A stretch of 35,565 bases of DNA from Metaruminococcus_A sp900762715 (lineage in GTDB: Bacteria; Bacillota; Clostridia; Oscillospirales; Ruminococcaceae): positions 1 to 35,565 of the forward strand of contig DBFBLF010000066.1 of NCBI GenBank assembly GCA_048204295.1, given 5' to 3'. Numbering within the stretch: position 1 is the first letter of the stretch; each line of letters begins with the position of its first letter. Shown here piece after piece: positions 1-7,110 of this stretch. The translations under genes were made by a program, and so were the position numbers. The notes beneath the pieces were generated by a model, which saw nothing but the letters and a program-made list of their open reading frames with translations, was not told the origin of the DNA and made no database searches.

Positions 1-116
1 AATTTAAATAATAACTTTTGGAAATCAATCTTATTTAACACCAAACCGGACAAGAAATCAATGGTTTTTCAAAAATAAATTATACAAAAAGAATTCCACT
101 TTCTGTGCCATTTCAC

Positions 117-242
117 AAAAATACAGGCGGCTTTAAAAAGGAATCTTTTCTGGTTGTCCTCCCTTAGCAAAGAACAAAACCAGTTTAAGCACGGTCATCA
201 CATTTTAACCGTACCTTTCCTAAAACAAGCCGCTTGTATTTT
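117..242. ncRNA. Candidate structured RNA (multi-branch inverted repeats) 3' of corA
   Basis: The 247 bases left of corA contain no ORF I would call. They hold a long closing stem: AATACAGGCGGCTT near 118-132 pairs with AAGCCGCTTGTATT at 227-240, with one mismatch. Inside it are two further hairpins, CTGGTTGT (150-157) with ACAAAACCAG (174-183), and ACGGT (191-195) with ACCGT (208-212). A run of T follows the closing stem on both strands. It could be the corA terminator or 3' UTR on the minus strand, a leader of the next gene to the left, or a free RNA. The pairings are visible; the role is inference and no known RNA family was recognised. Confidence 0.3.
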
Positions 243-247
243 ACAGT

Positions 248-1186
248 TCACTTGGAGCTGAACATATTCTTCTTAATCAGTATAATCGCTACGACAACAG
301 TTGCCAAAATGGAAACGGCAACCGGGAACCAAAAAACCGGCATTGGTATCCCTTCGACGTTCATCCCGTAAAAACTCGCCACCATAGTCGGAATTGCCAT
401 CAAAATTGTAATGGAGGTCAGCACCTTCATGACAATGTTCAGGTTATTTGAAATAACAGATGCAAAAGCGTCCATTGTCCCGGACAGAATACTGGAGTAA
501 ATATTTGACATTTCAATTGCCTGCTTGACCTCAATCAGCACATCCTCAAGCAGATCCTGATCCTCATCATAGAGCTTAATGACCCGACCGCGCAGAATTT
601 TTTCCAGGGTAATTTCATCCGATTTTAGGGACGTAGAAAAATAAACCAGAGATTTTTCCATTCCCAGCAACTGAATGAGCTCTTTATTCCGGAGGGAACG
701 GTGAAGCTGGCGTTCCACCATGTTTGACAATTTGTCAATTTGTTTCAGGTACTGCAGGTACTTGGTGGCAACCCGCAGAAGCATCATCAAAAGAAAACGC
801 GTTTTGAGATGTGTCTGCACATTTTTGATAATCCCATTCTCAAACTCGGTGATCACCGGCGTTTCCTCTACACAGACCGAAATGACGTTCTTCTCAGTCA
901 AGATCATGCCGATCGGCATAGTGGTATATAAAATTGTGTTTTTGTCAGTTTCTTTCTGCGCCATCGGCGTATCGACAATAATCAAAGTCTGCCCATCTTC
1001 GTTCTCAATACGGGAAGACTCCTCCTCGTCAAGCGCGGCGCGGACAAAATCAGAATCGACGCCGACCTCGTTTACCAGGAAGGTGATTTCCTCCTCAGTC
1101 GGACTGACCGCAGAAATCCAGCAGCCCTCGGTCACTTTGTCAACACGCACCACTTTATTATCAATGGTTTTAAAAATATTGATCAT
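248..1186 (-). CDS. corA: CorA family divalent metal (Mg2+) transporter
   Basis: This inner-membrane channel protein imports Mg2+ (possibly Co2+ or Ni2+) as a pentamer. The 312-residue length is normal for the family. A cytosolic, acidic and helical N-terminal domain is followed by two C-terminal membrane segments, at about 253-273 and 284-304. The diagnostic Gly-Met-Asn selectivity loop is at residues 274-276 (YGMNVEG). The C-terminus is short and basic, as expected. The ATG start has a GGGAG ribosome binding site about 8 bases upstream. It is separated by 14 bases from a 28-codon ORF with a stronger Shine-Dalgarno sequence, so it may be translated after or under control of a leader. No M-box riboswitch was recognised. 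The family call is firm; the exact metal is not shown by sequence. Confidence 0.93.
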   Translation of the reverse strand: MINIFKTIDNKVVRVDKVTEGCWISAVSPTEEEITFLVNEVGVDSDFVRAALDEEESSRIENEDGQTLIIVDTPMAQKETDKNTILYTTMPIGMILTEKNVISVCVEETPVITEFENGIIKNVQTHLKTRFLLMMLLRVATKYLQYLKQIDKLSNMVERQLHRSLRNKELIQLLGMEKSLVYFSTSLKSDEITLEKILRGRVIKLYDEDQDLLEDVLIEVKQAIEMSNIYSSILSGTMDAFASVISNNLNIVMKVLTSITILMAIPTMVASFYGMNVEGIPMPVFWFPVAVSILATVVVAIILIKKNMFSSK

Positions 1187-1200
1187 ACGCTTCTCTCCCT

Positions 1201-1287
1201 TTACGGGCGGAAAAAGCGCTCTGGCGCACCACTCCCGCCCTTTTTATTGTTACAGCCACATAATCGACTATACGGGTCGGGATTCAT
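1201..1287 (-). CDS. Possible 28-residue leader peptide upstream of corA
   Basis: This is an ATG-to-TAA frame of 28 codons with an excellent ribosome binding site (GGAGGTG, 5 bases before ATG). It begins MNPDPYSRLCGCNNKK and ends APERFFRP, and its stop lies 14 bases before the corA ATG. The last third lies inside a hairpin (GGGCGG at 1205-1210 on the plus strand against CCGCCC at 1235-1240), just upstream of the corA ribosome binding site. A possible promoter (TTGAAG, 17 bases, TTTAAA) lies about 50-60 bases before it, but this is weak. The layout is like corL, the leader ORF upstream of corA in Salmonella; no sequence similarity is claimed. It could also be a chance short frame. Confidence 0.42.
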   Translation of the reverse strand: MNPDPYSRLCGCNNKKGGSGAPERFFRP

Positions 1288-1430
1288 AGTGCCACCTCCA
1301 AATTTAAAAATAATTTTAAATACGCCCGTTTAAAAGGCTTCAATTATCATACCGAAAATCATTTCTGAACCGGAAACAGGCAACGGCATAGACCGTTACA
1401 GGGATACAAGCTCTGATTTGTCGATACAAT

Positions 1431-1850
1431 GTTCTCTCAGGCGCCGTCCCGTGATCGGGCCGAACAAACGCGATACCAACGTTGTCCAAACTAATAGTTA
1501 CAAACCCGCGTGATACGGCCGACTCTTTTTAGCAGCCGGAAGCTTTGCTTCCGTTTGCGCCGTGAGGTTATTTAGCCAAAGAAGCGGCAGGATGCCGCCA
1601 CCAAAAGGTGCAATGTTCTCTCAGACGCCGACCCGTGGCCGGGCAGGCCAAACGCGATACCGGCTCTGTCTCAAACTGAAAGTAACAAGCCCGCGAGACA
1701 CATGTTCAAATCCTTTTGGCTGCCGGAAGCTGTGCTTCCGTTTGCGCCGTGAGGTTATTTAGCCAAAAAGCGGCAGGATGCCGCCACCAAAAGGCGCAAT
1801 GTTCTCTCAGGCGCCGGAAGCTCTGCTTCCGTTCGCGCCGTGAGGTTATT
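1431..1850. repeat. Tandem hairpin repeat array (about 185-bp units)
   Basis: Two long units (1431-1614 and 1615-1800) and one short unit (1801-1850) start with GTTCTCTCAG. The A module of each ends with GCGCCGTGAGGTTATT. In the short unit the central ~95 bases are missing, so the A module is a compact 50-base hairpin: CTCA/TGAG and GCGCC/GGCGC outer stems with GGAAGC-TCTGC-type inner arms. A modules alternate with B hairpins (GCGGCA, 3-base loop, TGCCGC) at 1582-1597 and 1769-1783. The ORFs across this stretch are low-complexity by-products of the repeats and not genes. The rest of 1288-2016 shows nothing else recognisable. A related array lies at 25260-25440. Confidence 0.75.
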
Positions 1851-2016
1851 ATACCACAAATCCGTTCCAGAAAACACCCCCAAAGCAGACAAAAACACCC
1901 GATTTCCATCCGGGATTCTTTTTATTTTTCACAAATCCGTTTTTCTATCCGGATATCCAGCCCCGCAATCCCGTTTACATCCAGAATAACGCCCGCATTA
2001 TAATCCTCTTTATATA

Positions 2017-2044
2017 ACAAAAAAGAGGGGAAATCCCCCTCTCT
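2017..2044 (-). terminator. Intrinsic terminator of the hrcA-grpE-dnaK-dnaJ operon
   Basis: On the minus strand AGAGGGGGATTTCCCCTCT folds into a G/C-rich hairpin followed by six T. It starts 3 bases after the dnaJ stop codon, which fits the end of the heat-shock operon. Confidence 0.85.
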
Positions 2045-2046
2045 AT

Positions 2047-3213
2047 TTATGATTCATCTTTTCCGCCGCCCCAATTTTCTTTCAGGGTGTCAAAAAAGCC
2101 CTTTTTCTTAGCATGCTGTTTTTCGTTCAACAGCGCGTCAAAATGGCGCAAGGCCTCTTTCTGCTGCTTGTTGAGTTCCTTTGGAACCTCGACCATCACT
2201 TTGACATACTGGTCGCCCCGTCCTCTGGAATTGATCCGCTGGACGCCCTTTCCACGCAGCCGGACCACTGTTTCAGGCTGGAAGCCTTCGGGAATGTTGT
2301 ATTTCACCTTTCCGTCAATGGTCGGCACAGTGATCTCATCACCAAGGACTGCCTGTGCGTAAGTGATTGGAACATCACACCAGATGTCAAACCCGCGCCG
2401 GGTGAAAATCGGATCAGGACGGACGTTGACGTTTACAATCAGGTCACCGGACGGACCTCCGTTCAGGCCGTGGTCGCCCCTGCCGGACATTGCAAACGCC
2501 TGGCCGTCGTCAATTCCCGCCGGAATAGTAACATGAACAGTAGAGGTTTTCCGCACCCGGCCGCCGCCATGGCATTTCGGACAGGGCGTTTCAACAATTT
2601 TTCCCTTTCCACCGCAGCGGGTACAGGTTTTAGTGGTCTGCATTACGCCAAAGGGGGTTCGCTGGCTGACCCGAACCTGGCCGCGACCGCCGCAATCCGG
2701 GCAGGTTTTAATCGATGTCCCTTTCGCCGCGCCTGAACCGCCGCAATCCGGGCAAGCTTCCATAGAAGAAACTGTTACGTCTTTTTCACAACCCTTACAG
2801 GCCTCCAAAAAGCTGACAGTAACCGAAACGTCTACATCCGCACCTCTTCTGGGCGCATTGGGATTGCTCCGCGAGGAGCCGCCGAAACCGCCGCCGAAAA
2901 AGCCCTCGAAAATATCGCCAAGGTCGCCGAAATCGAAGCCGCCGAAACCAGTTCCCCCACCTGCGCCGCCCGCGCTGTAATTTGGGTCTACGCCGGCATG
3001 GCCGAACTGATCGTAACGCGATTTTTTCGCGCTGTCAGAAAGGACTTCATAAGCCTCGTTGACCTCTTTGAACTTCGCTTCAGCCTCTTTATTGCCCGGG
3101 TTCAGGTCAGGATGGTACTTTTTTGCCATCTGACGGTATGCTTTTTTTATTTCGTCGTCGCTTGCGGTCTTTGACACGCCAAGGACTTCATAATAATCAC
3201 GTTTTTCAGCCAA
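2047..3213 (-). CDS. dnaJ: Chaperone DnaJ (type I Hsp40)
   Basis: DnaJ is the co-chaperone that delivers unfolded clients to DnaK and stimulates its ATPase. The N-terminal J domain carries HPD at residues 34-36. A Gly/Phe-rich linker follows at about 75-115. Then come four zinc-binding CxxCxGxG motifs (CPDCGGSG, CPDCGGRG, CTRCGGKG, CPKCHGGG) and the C-terminal substrate-binding domains. I start at TTG (3213), giving MAEKRDYYEVLG, the usual DnaJ N-terminus. An AAAGGGTGG ribosome binding site lies about 8 bases before it. The in-frame GTG four codons upstream (3225) sits directly on that site and is less likely. It is the last gene of the CIRCE operon. Confidence 0.96.
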   Translation of the reverse strand: MAEKRDYYEVLGVSKTASDDEIKKAYRQMAKKYHPDLNPGNKEAEAKFKEVNEAYEVLSDSAKKSRYDQFGHAGVDPNYSAGGAGGGTGFGGFDFGDLGDIFEGFFGGGFGGSSRSNPNAPRRGADVDVSVTVSFLEACKGCEKDVTVSSMEACPDCGGSGAAKGTSIKTCPDCGGRGQVRVSQRTPFGVMQTTKTCTRCGGKGKIVETPCPKCHGGGRVRKTSTVHVTIPAGIDDGQAFAMSGRGDHGLNGGPSGDLIVNVNVRPDPIFTRRGFDIWCDVPITYAQAVLGDEITVPTIDGKVKYNIPEGFQPETVVRLRGKGVQRINSRGRGDQYVKVMVEVPKELNKQQKEALRHFDALLNEKQHAKKKGFFDTLKENWGGGKDES

Positions 3214-3240
3214 AAATATGCCCACCCTTTATCGTTATGT

Positions 3241-3299
3241 ATCCGGACGAGCCGGATCGGAAACCGCCAGCGCACCCCTGCCCTGATAGGCAGAGGTGC
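3241..3299 (-). other. Two hairpins in the dnaK-dnaJ spacer
   Basis: The spacer between dnaK and dnaJ holds ATCCGG/CCGGAT (3241-3257) and an 11-bp stem, GCACCTCTGCC against GGCAGGGGTGC (3272-3299, minus sense, one G-U pair, 6-base loop). No T run follows, so they do not look like a full terminator. They may stabilise the dnaK message end or lower dnaJ output; this is inference. Confidence 0.45.
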
Positions 3300-3314
3300 A
3301 CAAACAGCGGGTAT

Positions 3315-5165
3315 TTATTTATTTTCGTCATCATTCACATCGGTGAAATCAGCGTCAACCACATTGTCCTGCGGTGCGCTTTCAGCGCCTGCCGCACCGC
3401 CCTGTTGGGCGGCCTGTGCCTGGGCTTCCGCCTGGGCCGCCTGGTAAAGTTTTTCAGACACTTTATAGAAAGCCTGCTGGGCTTCTTCAGTCTTCGTCTT
3501 AATCGTGTCGACGTCGGTGCCTTTGAGGGCTTCTTTCAACTCGTCGATCTTACCCTGAATCTCTTTTTTCTCATCTTCGGTAATCTTATCGCCGATGTCT
3601 TTCAGGGTTTTTTCGGTCTGGTAAACAAGCTGATCGGCATTGTTGCGGATATCGACACCCTCGCGGTTTTTCTTATCCTCAGCGGCAAATTGCTCCGCCT
3701 CCTTGACAGCACGGTCGATGTCGTCTTTTGACATATTGGTGGAAGCGGTAATGGTGATGTTCTGCTCTTTTCCGGTGCCCAAATCCTTTGCGGATACATG
3801 AACAATACCGTTGGCGTCAATGTCAAAGGTAACTTCAATCTGCGGGACGCCGCGGGGAGCCGCCGGGATCCCGTCAAGATGGAACATACCAAGAGATTTG
3901 TTATCTTTCGCAAACTCGCGCTCACCCTGGAGGACGTTGACCTCTACAGAGGTCTGGCCGTCGGCAGCGGTGGAGAAAATCTGGGACTTCTTGGTCGGGA
4001 TGGTGGTGTTGCGCTCAATAATCTTGGTGCAGACGCCGCCCATCGTCTCAATGCCGAGGGAAAGCGGAGTAACATCGAGCAGGAGCAGGCCTTTGACGTC
4101 TCCAGTCAGAACGCCGCCCTGAATCGCTGCGCCGATGGCAACACATTCGTCCGGGTTGATGCCCTTGAACGGGTCTTTGCCGGTATGGGATTTGACTGCG
4201 TCTTGGACAGCCGGGATACGGGTAGAACCGCCGACAAGAAGAACCTTGTCAAGCTGTGAAGGCTGGAGTCCCGCGTCGGACAATGCCTGACGGACCGGCC
4301 CCATGGTAGCCTCAACCAGATCAGAAGTGATTTCGTTAAATTTCGCACGGGTCAAGGTAAGGTCAAGGTGCTTCGGCCCGGTCGCGTCCGCTGTGATAAA
4401 CGGCAGGTTGATCTGGGTCTGCGCCATACCGGAAAGCTCGATTTTCGCCTTTTCAGCCGCCTCTTTCAAACGCTGCATCGCCATTTTGTCGCTCTTAAGG
4501 TCAATGCCACTGTCTCTTTTGAATTCCGCAACCAGCCAGTCGATCACGCGCTGGTCAAAGTCGTCGCCGCCGAGACGGTTGTTGCCTGCAGTTGCAAGAA
4601 CTTCCTGAACGCCGTCTCCCATTTCGATGATTGAGACGTCAAAAGTACCGCCGCCGAGGTCGTAAACCATAATTTTCTGGTCGTTTTCTTTATCGATGCC
4701 ATAAGCAAGGGCCGCCGCAGTCGGCTCATTGATGATACGCTTGACGTCAAGGCCGGCAATCTTACCCGCGTCCTTGGTTGCCTGGCGCTGTGCGTCGGTA
4801 AAATAAGCCGGAACGGTGATGACCGCTTCGGAGATGGTCTCGCCGAGGTAAGCCTCTGCGTCGGATTTCAGCTTCTGCAGAATCATTGCGGAAATTTCCT
4901 GCGGAGAGTATTTCTTACCATCGATATCGACGCTAAAATCGGTTCCCATATGGCGTTTGATCGAGCTGACGGTTTTATCTGGATTGGTAATCGCCTGGCG
5001 TTTTGCCACCTGGCCTACCATTCTTTCTCCGGTCTTAGAGAAAGCGACCACCGACGGAGTGGTTCTCGCACCTTCCGGATTTGCGATAACAACCGCCTCG
5101 CCGCCTTCCATAACGGCAACACAGGAGTTTGTGGTACCCAAGTCAATTCCAATAATTTTTCCCAT
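3315..5165 (-). CDS. dnaK: Molecular chaperone DnaK (Hsp70)
   Basis: DnaK is the ATP-dependent Hsp70 that binds exposed hydrophobic segments and works with DnaJ and GrpE. The protein has 616 residues. The N-terminal actin-like ATPase begins GKIIGIDLGTTNSCVAV and shows the phosphate motif VYDLGGGTFDVS. The linker reaches LLLLDVTPLSLGIET at about residue 360, then the beta-sandwich substrate domain and a helical lid follow. The tail is Ala/Gln-rich and acidic (ADFTDVNDDENK), typical of Gram-positive DnaK. The lid lacks the long insert of Gram-negative homologues. A good ribosome binding site (GGAGG) lies ahead of ATG. It is preceded by grpE with a 39-base gap. Confidence 0.98.
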   Translation of the reverse strand: MGKIIGIDLGTTNSCVAVMEGGEAVVIANPEGARTTPSVVAFSKTGERMVGQVAKRQAITNPDKTVSSIKRHMGTDFSVDIDGKKYSPQEISAMILQKLKSDAEAYLGETISEAVITVPAYFTDAQRQATKDAGKIAGLDVKRIINEPTAAALAYGIDKENDQKIMVYDLGGGTFDVSIIEMGDGVQEVLATAGNNRLGGDDFDQRVIDWLVAEFKRDSGIDLKSDKMAMQRLKEAAEKAKIELSGMAQTQINLPFITADATGPKHLDLTLTRAKFNEITSDLVEATMGPVRQALSDAGLQPSQLDKVLLVGGSTRIPAVQDAVKSHTGKDPFKGINPDECVAIGAAIQGGVLTGDVKGLLLLDVTPLSLGIETMGGVCTKIIERNTTIPTKKSQIFSTAADGQTSVEVNVLQGEREFAKDNKSLGMFHLDGIPAAPRGVPQIEVTFDIDANGIVHVSAKDLGTGKEQNITITASTNMSKDDIDRAVKEAEQFAAEDKKNREGVDIRNNADQLVYQTEKTLKDIGDKITEDEKKEIQGKIDELKEALKGTDVDTIKTKTEEAQQAFYKVSEKLYQAAQAEAQAQAAQQGGAAGAESAPQDNVVDADFTDVNDDENK

Positions 5166-5204
5166 AATAAATTCCTCCGTTCTATTTGAGAGCTTAAAAT
5201 GTAT

Positions 5205-5774
5205 TTATGAATTTGCAACGACTACCATTGCGTGCCGGATGACTTTATCTTTATCCTTTAACTTAAAGCCCTTTTGGTACACCTGGCAGACGGTGTTTTC
5301 ATCATAGTTTTCATCTTCCACCCGGCTGACCGCGTTATGCAGTTCCGGGTCAAACGGTTTACCCATGGCGTCAATCTCTTCAACCCCCATACCGGACAGC
5401 GCCTGCATCAGTTGGTCAAAAATCATCTGAACGCCTTTTTTAAATTCCTCGTTCCCTTCGCAAGGAGTTGCCAACGCCCGTTCAAAGTTATCGATCACAG
5501 CGACAATTTGGGAAACACATTTAACCGTAGCGTCGTCGTACAACTCGCCTTTTTCTTTGGCGGTCCGCTTCCGAAAGTTGTCAAATTCGGCCATTTGGCG
5601 GAGCAGCTTATCCTGAAGTTCTTTATTTTCTTCCGTCAGCCGCTCGACTTCCTCTTCAAGGCCCGGCAAGGTATCCTCAAGCGGTTCCTCCTGTGGGATT
5701 TCGGCGGTATGATCCACCTCTTCCCGTTCCTGTTCAGCTTCCGCTGCCTGAGCCTTTTTCTTCTTCTCGCTCAT
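5205..5774 (-). CDS. grpE: Nucleotide exchange factor GrpE
   Basis: GrpE releases ADP from DnaK. The protein is 189 residues from the chosen ATG. It has an acidic, Glu-rich, low-complexity N-terminus, then a long coiled coil (about 40-85, EEEVERLTEENKELQDK). The conserved AEFDNFRKRTAKE segment follows, then the C-terminal beta domain with PFDPELHNAV and a VYQKGFKLKDKVIR-like ending. I start at 5774 (MSEKKKK) because AAGGAGAACAG lies just before it. An upstream in-frame start at 5801 has no comparable site. The start lies inside the 3' end of hrcA (41-base overlap), so the two genes are translationally linked. Confidence 0.96.
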   Translation of the reverse strand: MSEKKKKAQAAEAEQEREEVDHTAEIPQEEPLEDTLPGLEEEVERLTEENKELQDKLLRQMAEFDNFRKRTAKEKGELYDDATVKCVSQIVAVIDNFERALATPCEGNEEFKKGVQMIFDQLMQALSGMGVEEIDAMGKPFDPELHNAVSRVEDENYDENTVCQVYQKGFKLKDKDKVIRHAMVVVANS

Positions 5775-6807
5775 TCTGTTCTCCTTCCTCAGCAAAATCA
5801 TCGCTGGCAGACAGCATGCGGGTCACACTGTCTGAAAAATATTTGATATAGGGTATCATCTTCGCGTAGTCGAGCCTTACCGGGCCAATGACCCCAAGGG
5901 CACCCGCGTTGATATTTCCCAGGTTGTATTTCGATAAAATCATGCTGGAGTTGGTAATCGCCAGCGTGTTTTCCTCTTGCCCAAAGACAACGTGAATCCC
6001 GTCAAAAACCGAGGAAAGAAGCTGCGCCAACTCGTTTTTATGGGACAGGAAACGCATAACCTCACCTGGGTCAAACTCACTATTTGTAAGCAGCCGGGTT
6101 TCCCCTTTTAAATTGACATTTGAAGCCGCAAATTCGTTTGACAGTTCATAAACTGCATACAGCAACGGCGTCAGCGTCATCATGTAACTTCCCATTGCCG
6201 CAGCTAGGTTCTGCATCAGGGAAGGGTTGAGCTGGTCGAGCTTCAGGCCGTGAAGGTTTTCATTTAAGAAGCGGTCGAAAAATTCCAGCTGTTCATTTGT
6301 TAAATCAAATTCCATCCGGCAGATTCTGTTTTTGATCGCCCCCGAAGAGGTCAGGATCAGCAGTGCGTAAAGCCGCCTGCCCGCCGGGATGACCTCAACC
6401 CGCGTAATCACCGAAATCTGCGGCATATTCTTTGTGTTGAAGGTCGCACAGCCCGTGAGCTGAGCCAACGCCTCGGTCGCGGTTTCAATAACCGATTCCG
6501 CCGTGACCGCATTACTCTTTCCAAGCATTTCATCAATGACGCTGCGCTCTTTCGCGGAAAGCGGTTCCGGCTTCATCAGCCGTTCAATATAAAAGCGGTA
6601 GCCCTTGTAGGTCGGCACACGGCCGGCCGAAGTGTGAGGCTGTTCCAGAAAACCCATCGACTCAAGCGCCGCCATATCGTTGCGGACAGTAGCTGATGAA
6701 ACAGAAAGGCCGGATAACTCGACAAGCGCTTTGGAACCGACCGGCTCCCCGGTGCGGATGTATTCATCCACAACCGCCGCAAGAATTTTAAGCTTTCTGT
6801 CATCCAT
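5734..6807 (-). CDS. hrcA: Heat-inducible transcription repressor HrcA
   Basis: HrcA is the repressor that binds CIRCE and senses free chaperone capacity. It has 357 residues from ATG at 6807 (MDDRKLKILAAVVDEYI), with GAGGTGAG about 9 bases upstream. A GTG five codons further up has no room for a ribosome binding site. The N-terminal winged helix contains TGEPVGSKAL and SSATVRNDMAALESMGFLEQ, followed by HTSAGRVPT, all family signatures. The rest is a GAF-like dimerisation domain. The tail (EEGEQNEREEEKGSGSGS) is acidic and probably disordered, and its codons also carry the grpE start. It is the first gene of the operon and is autoregulated by the CIRCE just upstream. Confidence 0.97.
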   Translation of the reverse strand: MDDRKLKILAAVVDEYIRTGEPVGSKALVELSGLSVSSATVRNDMAALESMGFLEQPHTSAGRVPTYKGYRFYIERLMKPEPLSAKERSVIDEMLGKSNAVTAESVIETATEALAQLTGCATFNTKNMPQISVITRVEVIPAGRRLYALLILTSSGAIKNRICRMEFDLTNEQLEFFDRFLNENLHGLKLDQLNPSLMQNLAAAMGSYMMTLTPLLYAVYELSNEFAASNVNLKGETRLLTNSEFDPGEVMRFLSHKNELAQLLSSVFDGIHVVFGQEENTLAITNSSMILSKYNLGNINAGALGVIGPVRLDYAKMIPYIKYFSDSVTRMLSASDDFAEEGEQNEREEEKGSGSGS

Positions 6808-6867
6808 CCTCAACGTTCTCACCTCTTTGCCAGAAAACTTGCAATCCTCAAATCAAAATTCACAAGA

Positions 6868-6894
6868 TTAGCACTCTTTCCATCTGAGTGCTAA
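6868..6894. promoter_or_regulatory. CIRCE operator (HrcA binding site)
   Basis: TTAGCACTC, nine bases, GAGTGCTAA: a perfect match to the CIRCE consensus. It lies immediately downstream of the -10 hexamer of the hrcA promoter, so bound HrcA would cover the transcription start. Confidence 0.98.
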
Positions 6895-6898
6895 TACC

Positions 6899-6927
6899 AA
6901 TTTAACACTTATTCTACCCAGTGTCAA
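6899..6927 (-). promoter_or_regulatory. Sigma-A promoter of hrcA-grpE-dnaK-dnaJ
   Basis: On the minus strand TTGACA (6922-6927) is followed by a 17-base spacer and TAAATT (6899-6904). The expected start falls inside CIRCE. The -35 is perfect and the -10 matches four of six. Confidence 0.85.
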
Positions 6928-6979
6928 GTAGAGCCATTCAAAAGTTAAAGAATTATTCAAAAATTCTGTCAAAACAGAC

Positions 6980-7008
6980 TGGACGGAATCTTGCGGACGG
7001 GTTATACT
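6980..7008 (+). promoter_or_regulatory. Probable promoter of the alcohol dehydrogenase gene
   Basis: TGGACG (6980-6985), a 17-base spacer and TATACT (7003-7008) point toward the dehydrogenase, leaving a leader of about 95 bases. The -35 has four of six consensus bases, the -10 five of six. Confidence 0.6.
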
Positions 7009-7110
7009 GTATATATCCGGCCTGGACAAAACGCTTGCCGGCCTCACAGAGACAGCAGCGAACAGTTTTTATCCAGTGCGGAAGCATTTAAAACAAGGAG
7101 TGGACTTATC

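Noticed and set aside
720..1289. 189-codon plus-strand frame
   Set aside because: Antisense to corA and its leader, with no recognisable product.
1187..1340. M-box magnesium riboswitch before corA
   Set aside because: The space upstream is too short and holds a coding-like leader; no M-box pattern was recognised.
1431..1850. CRISPR array
   Set aside because: Units are ~185 bases with internal hairpins, only three copies, and no unique spacers of equal size; no cas genes nearby.
1562..2003. Several short frames across the repeat array
   Set aside because: They translate the repeats into low-complexity Arg/Cys-rich sequence and differ between repeat copies; no ribosome binding sites.
6991..7110. 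40-residue N-terminal extension of the alcohol dehydrogenase
   Set aside because: It would start inside the promoter, and the ATG at 7111 has AAGGAG and the normal family N-terminus.
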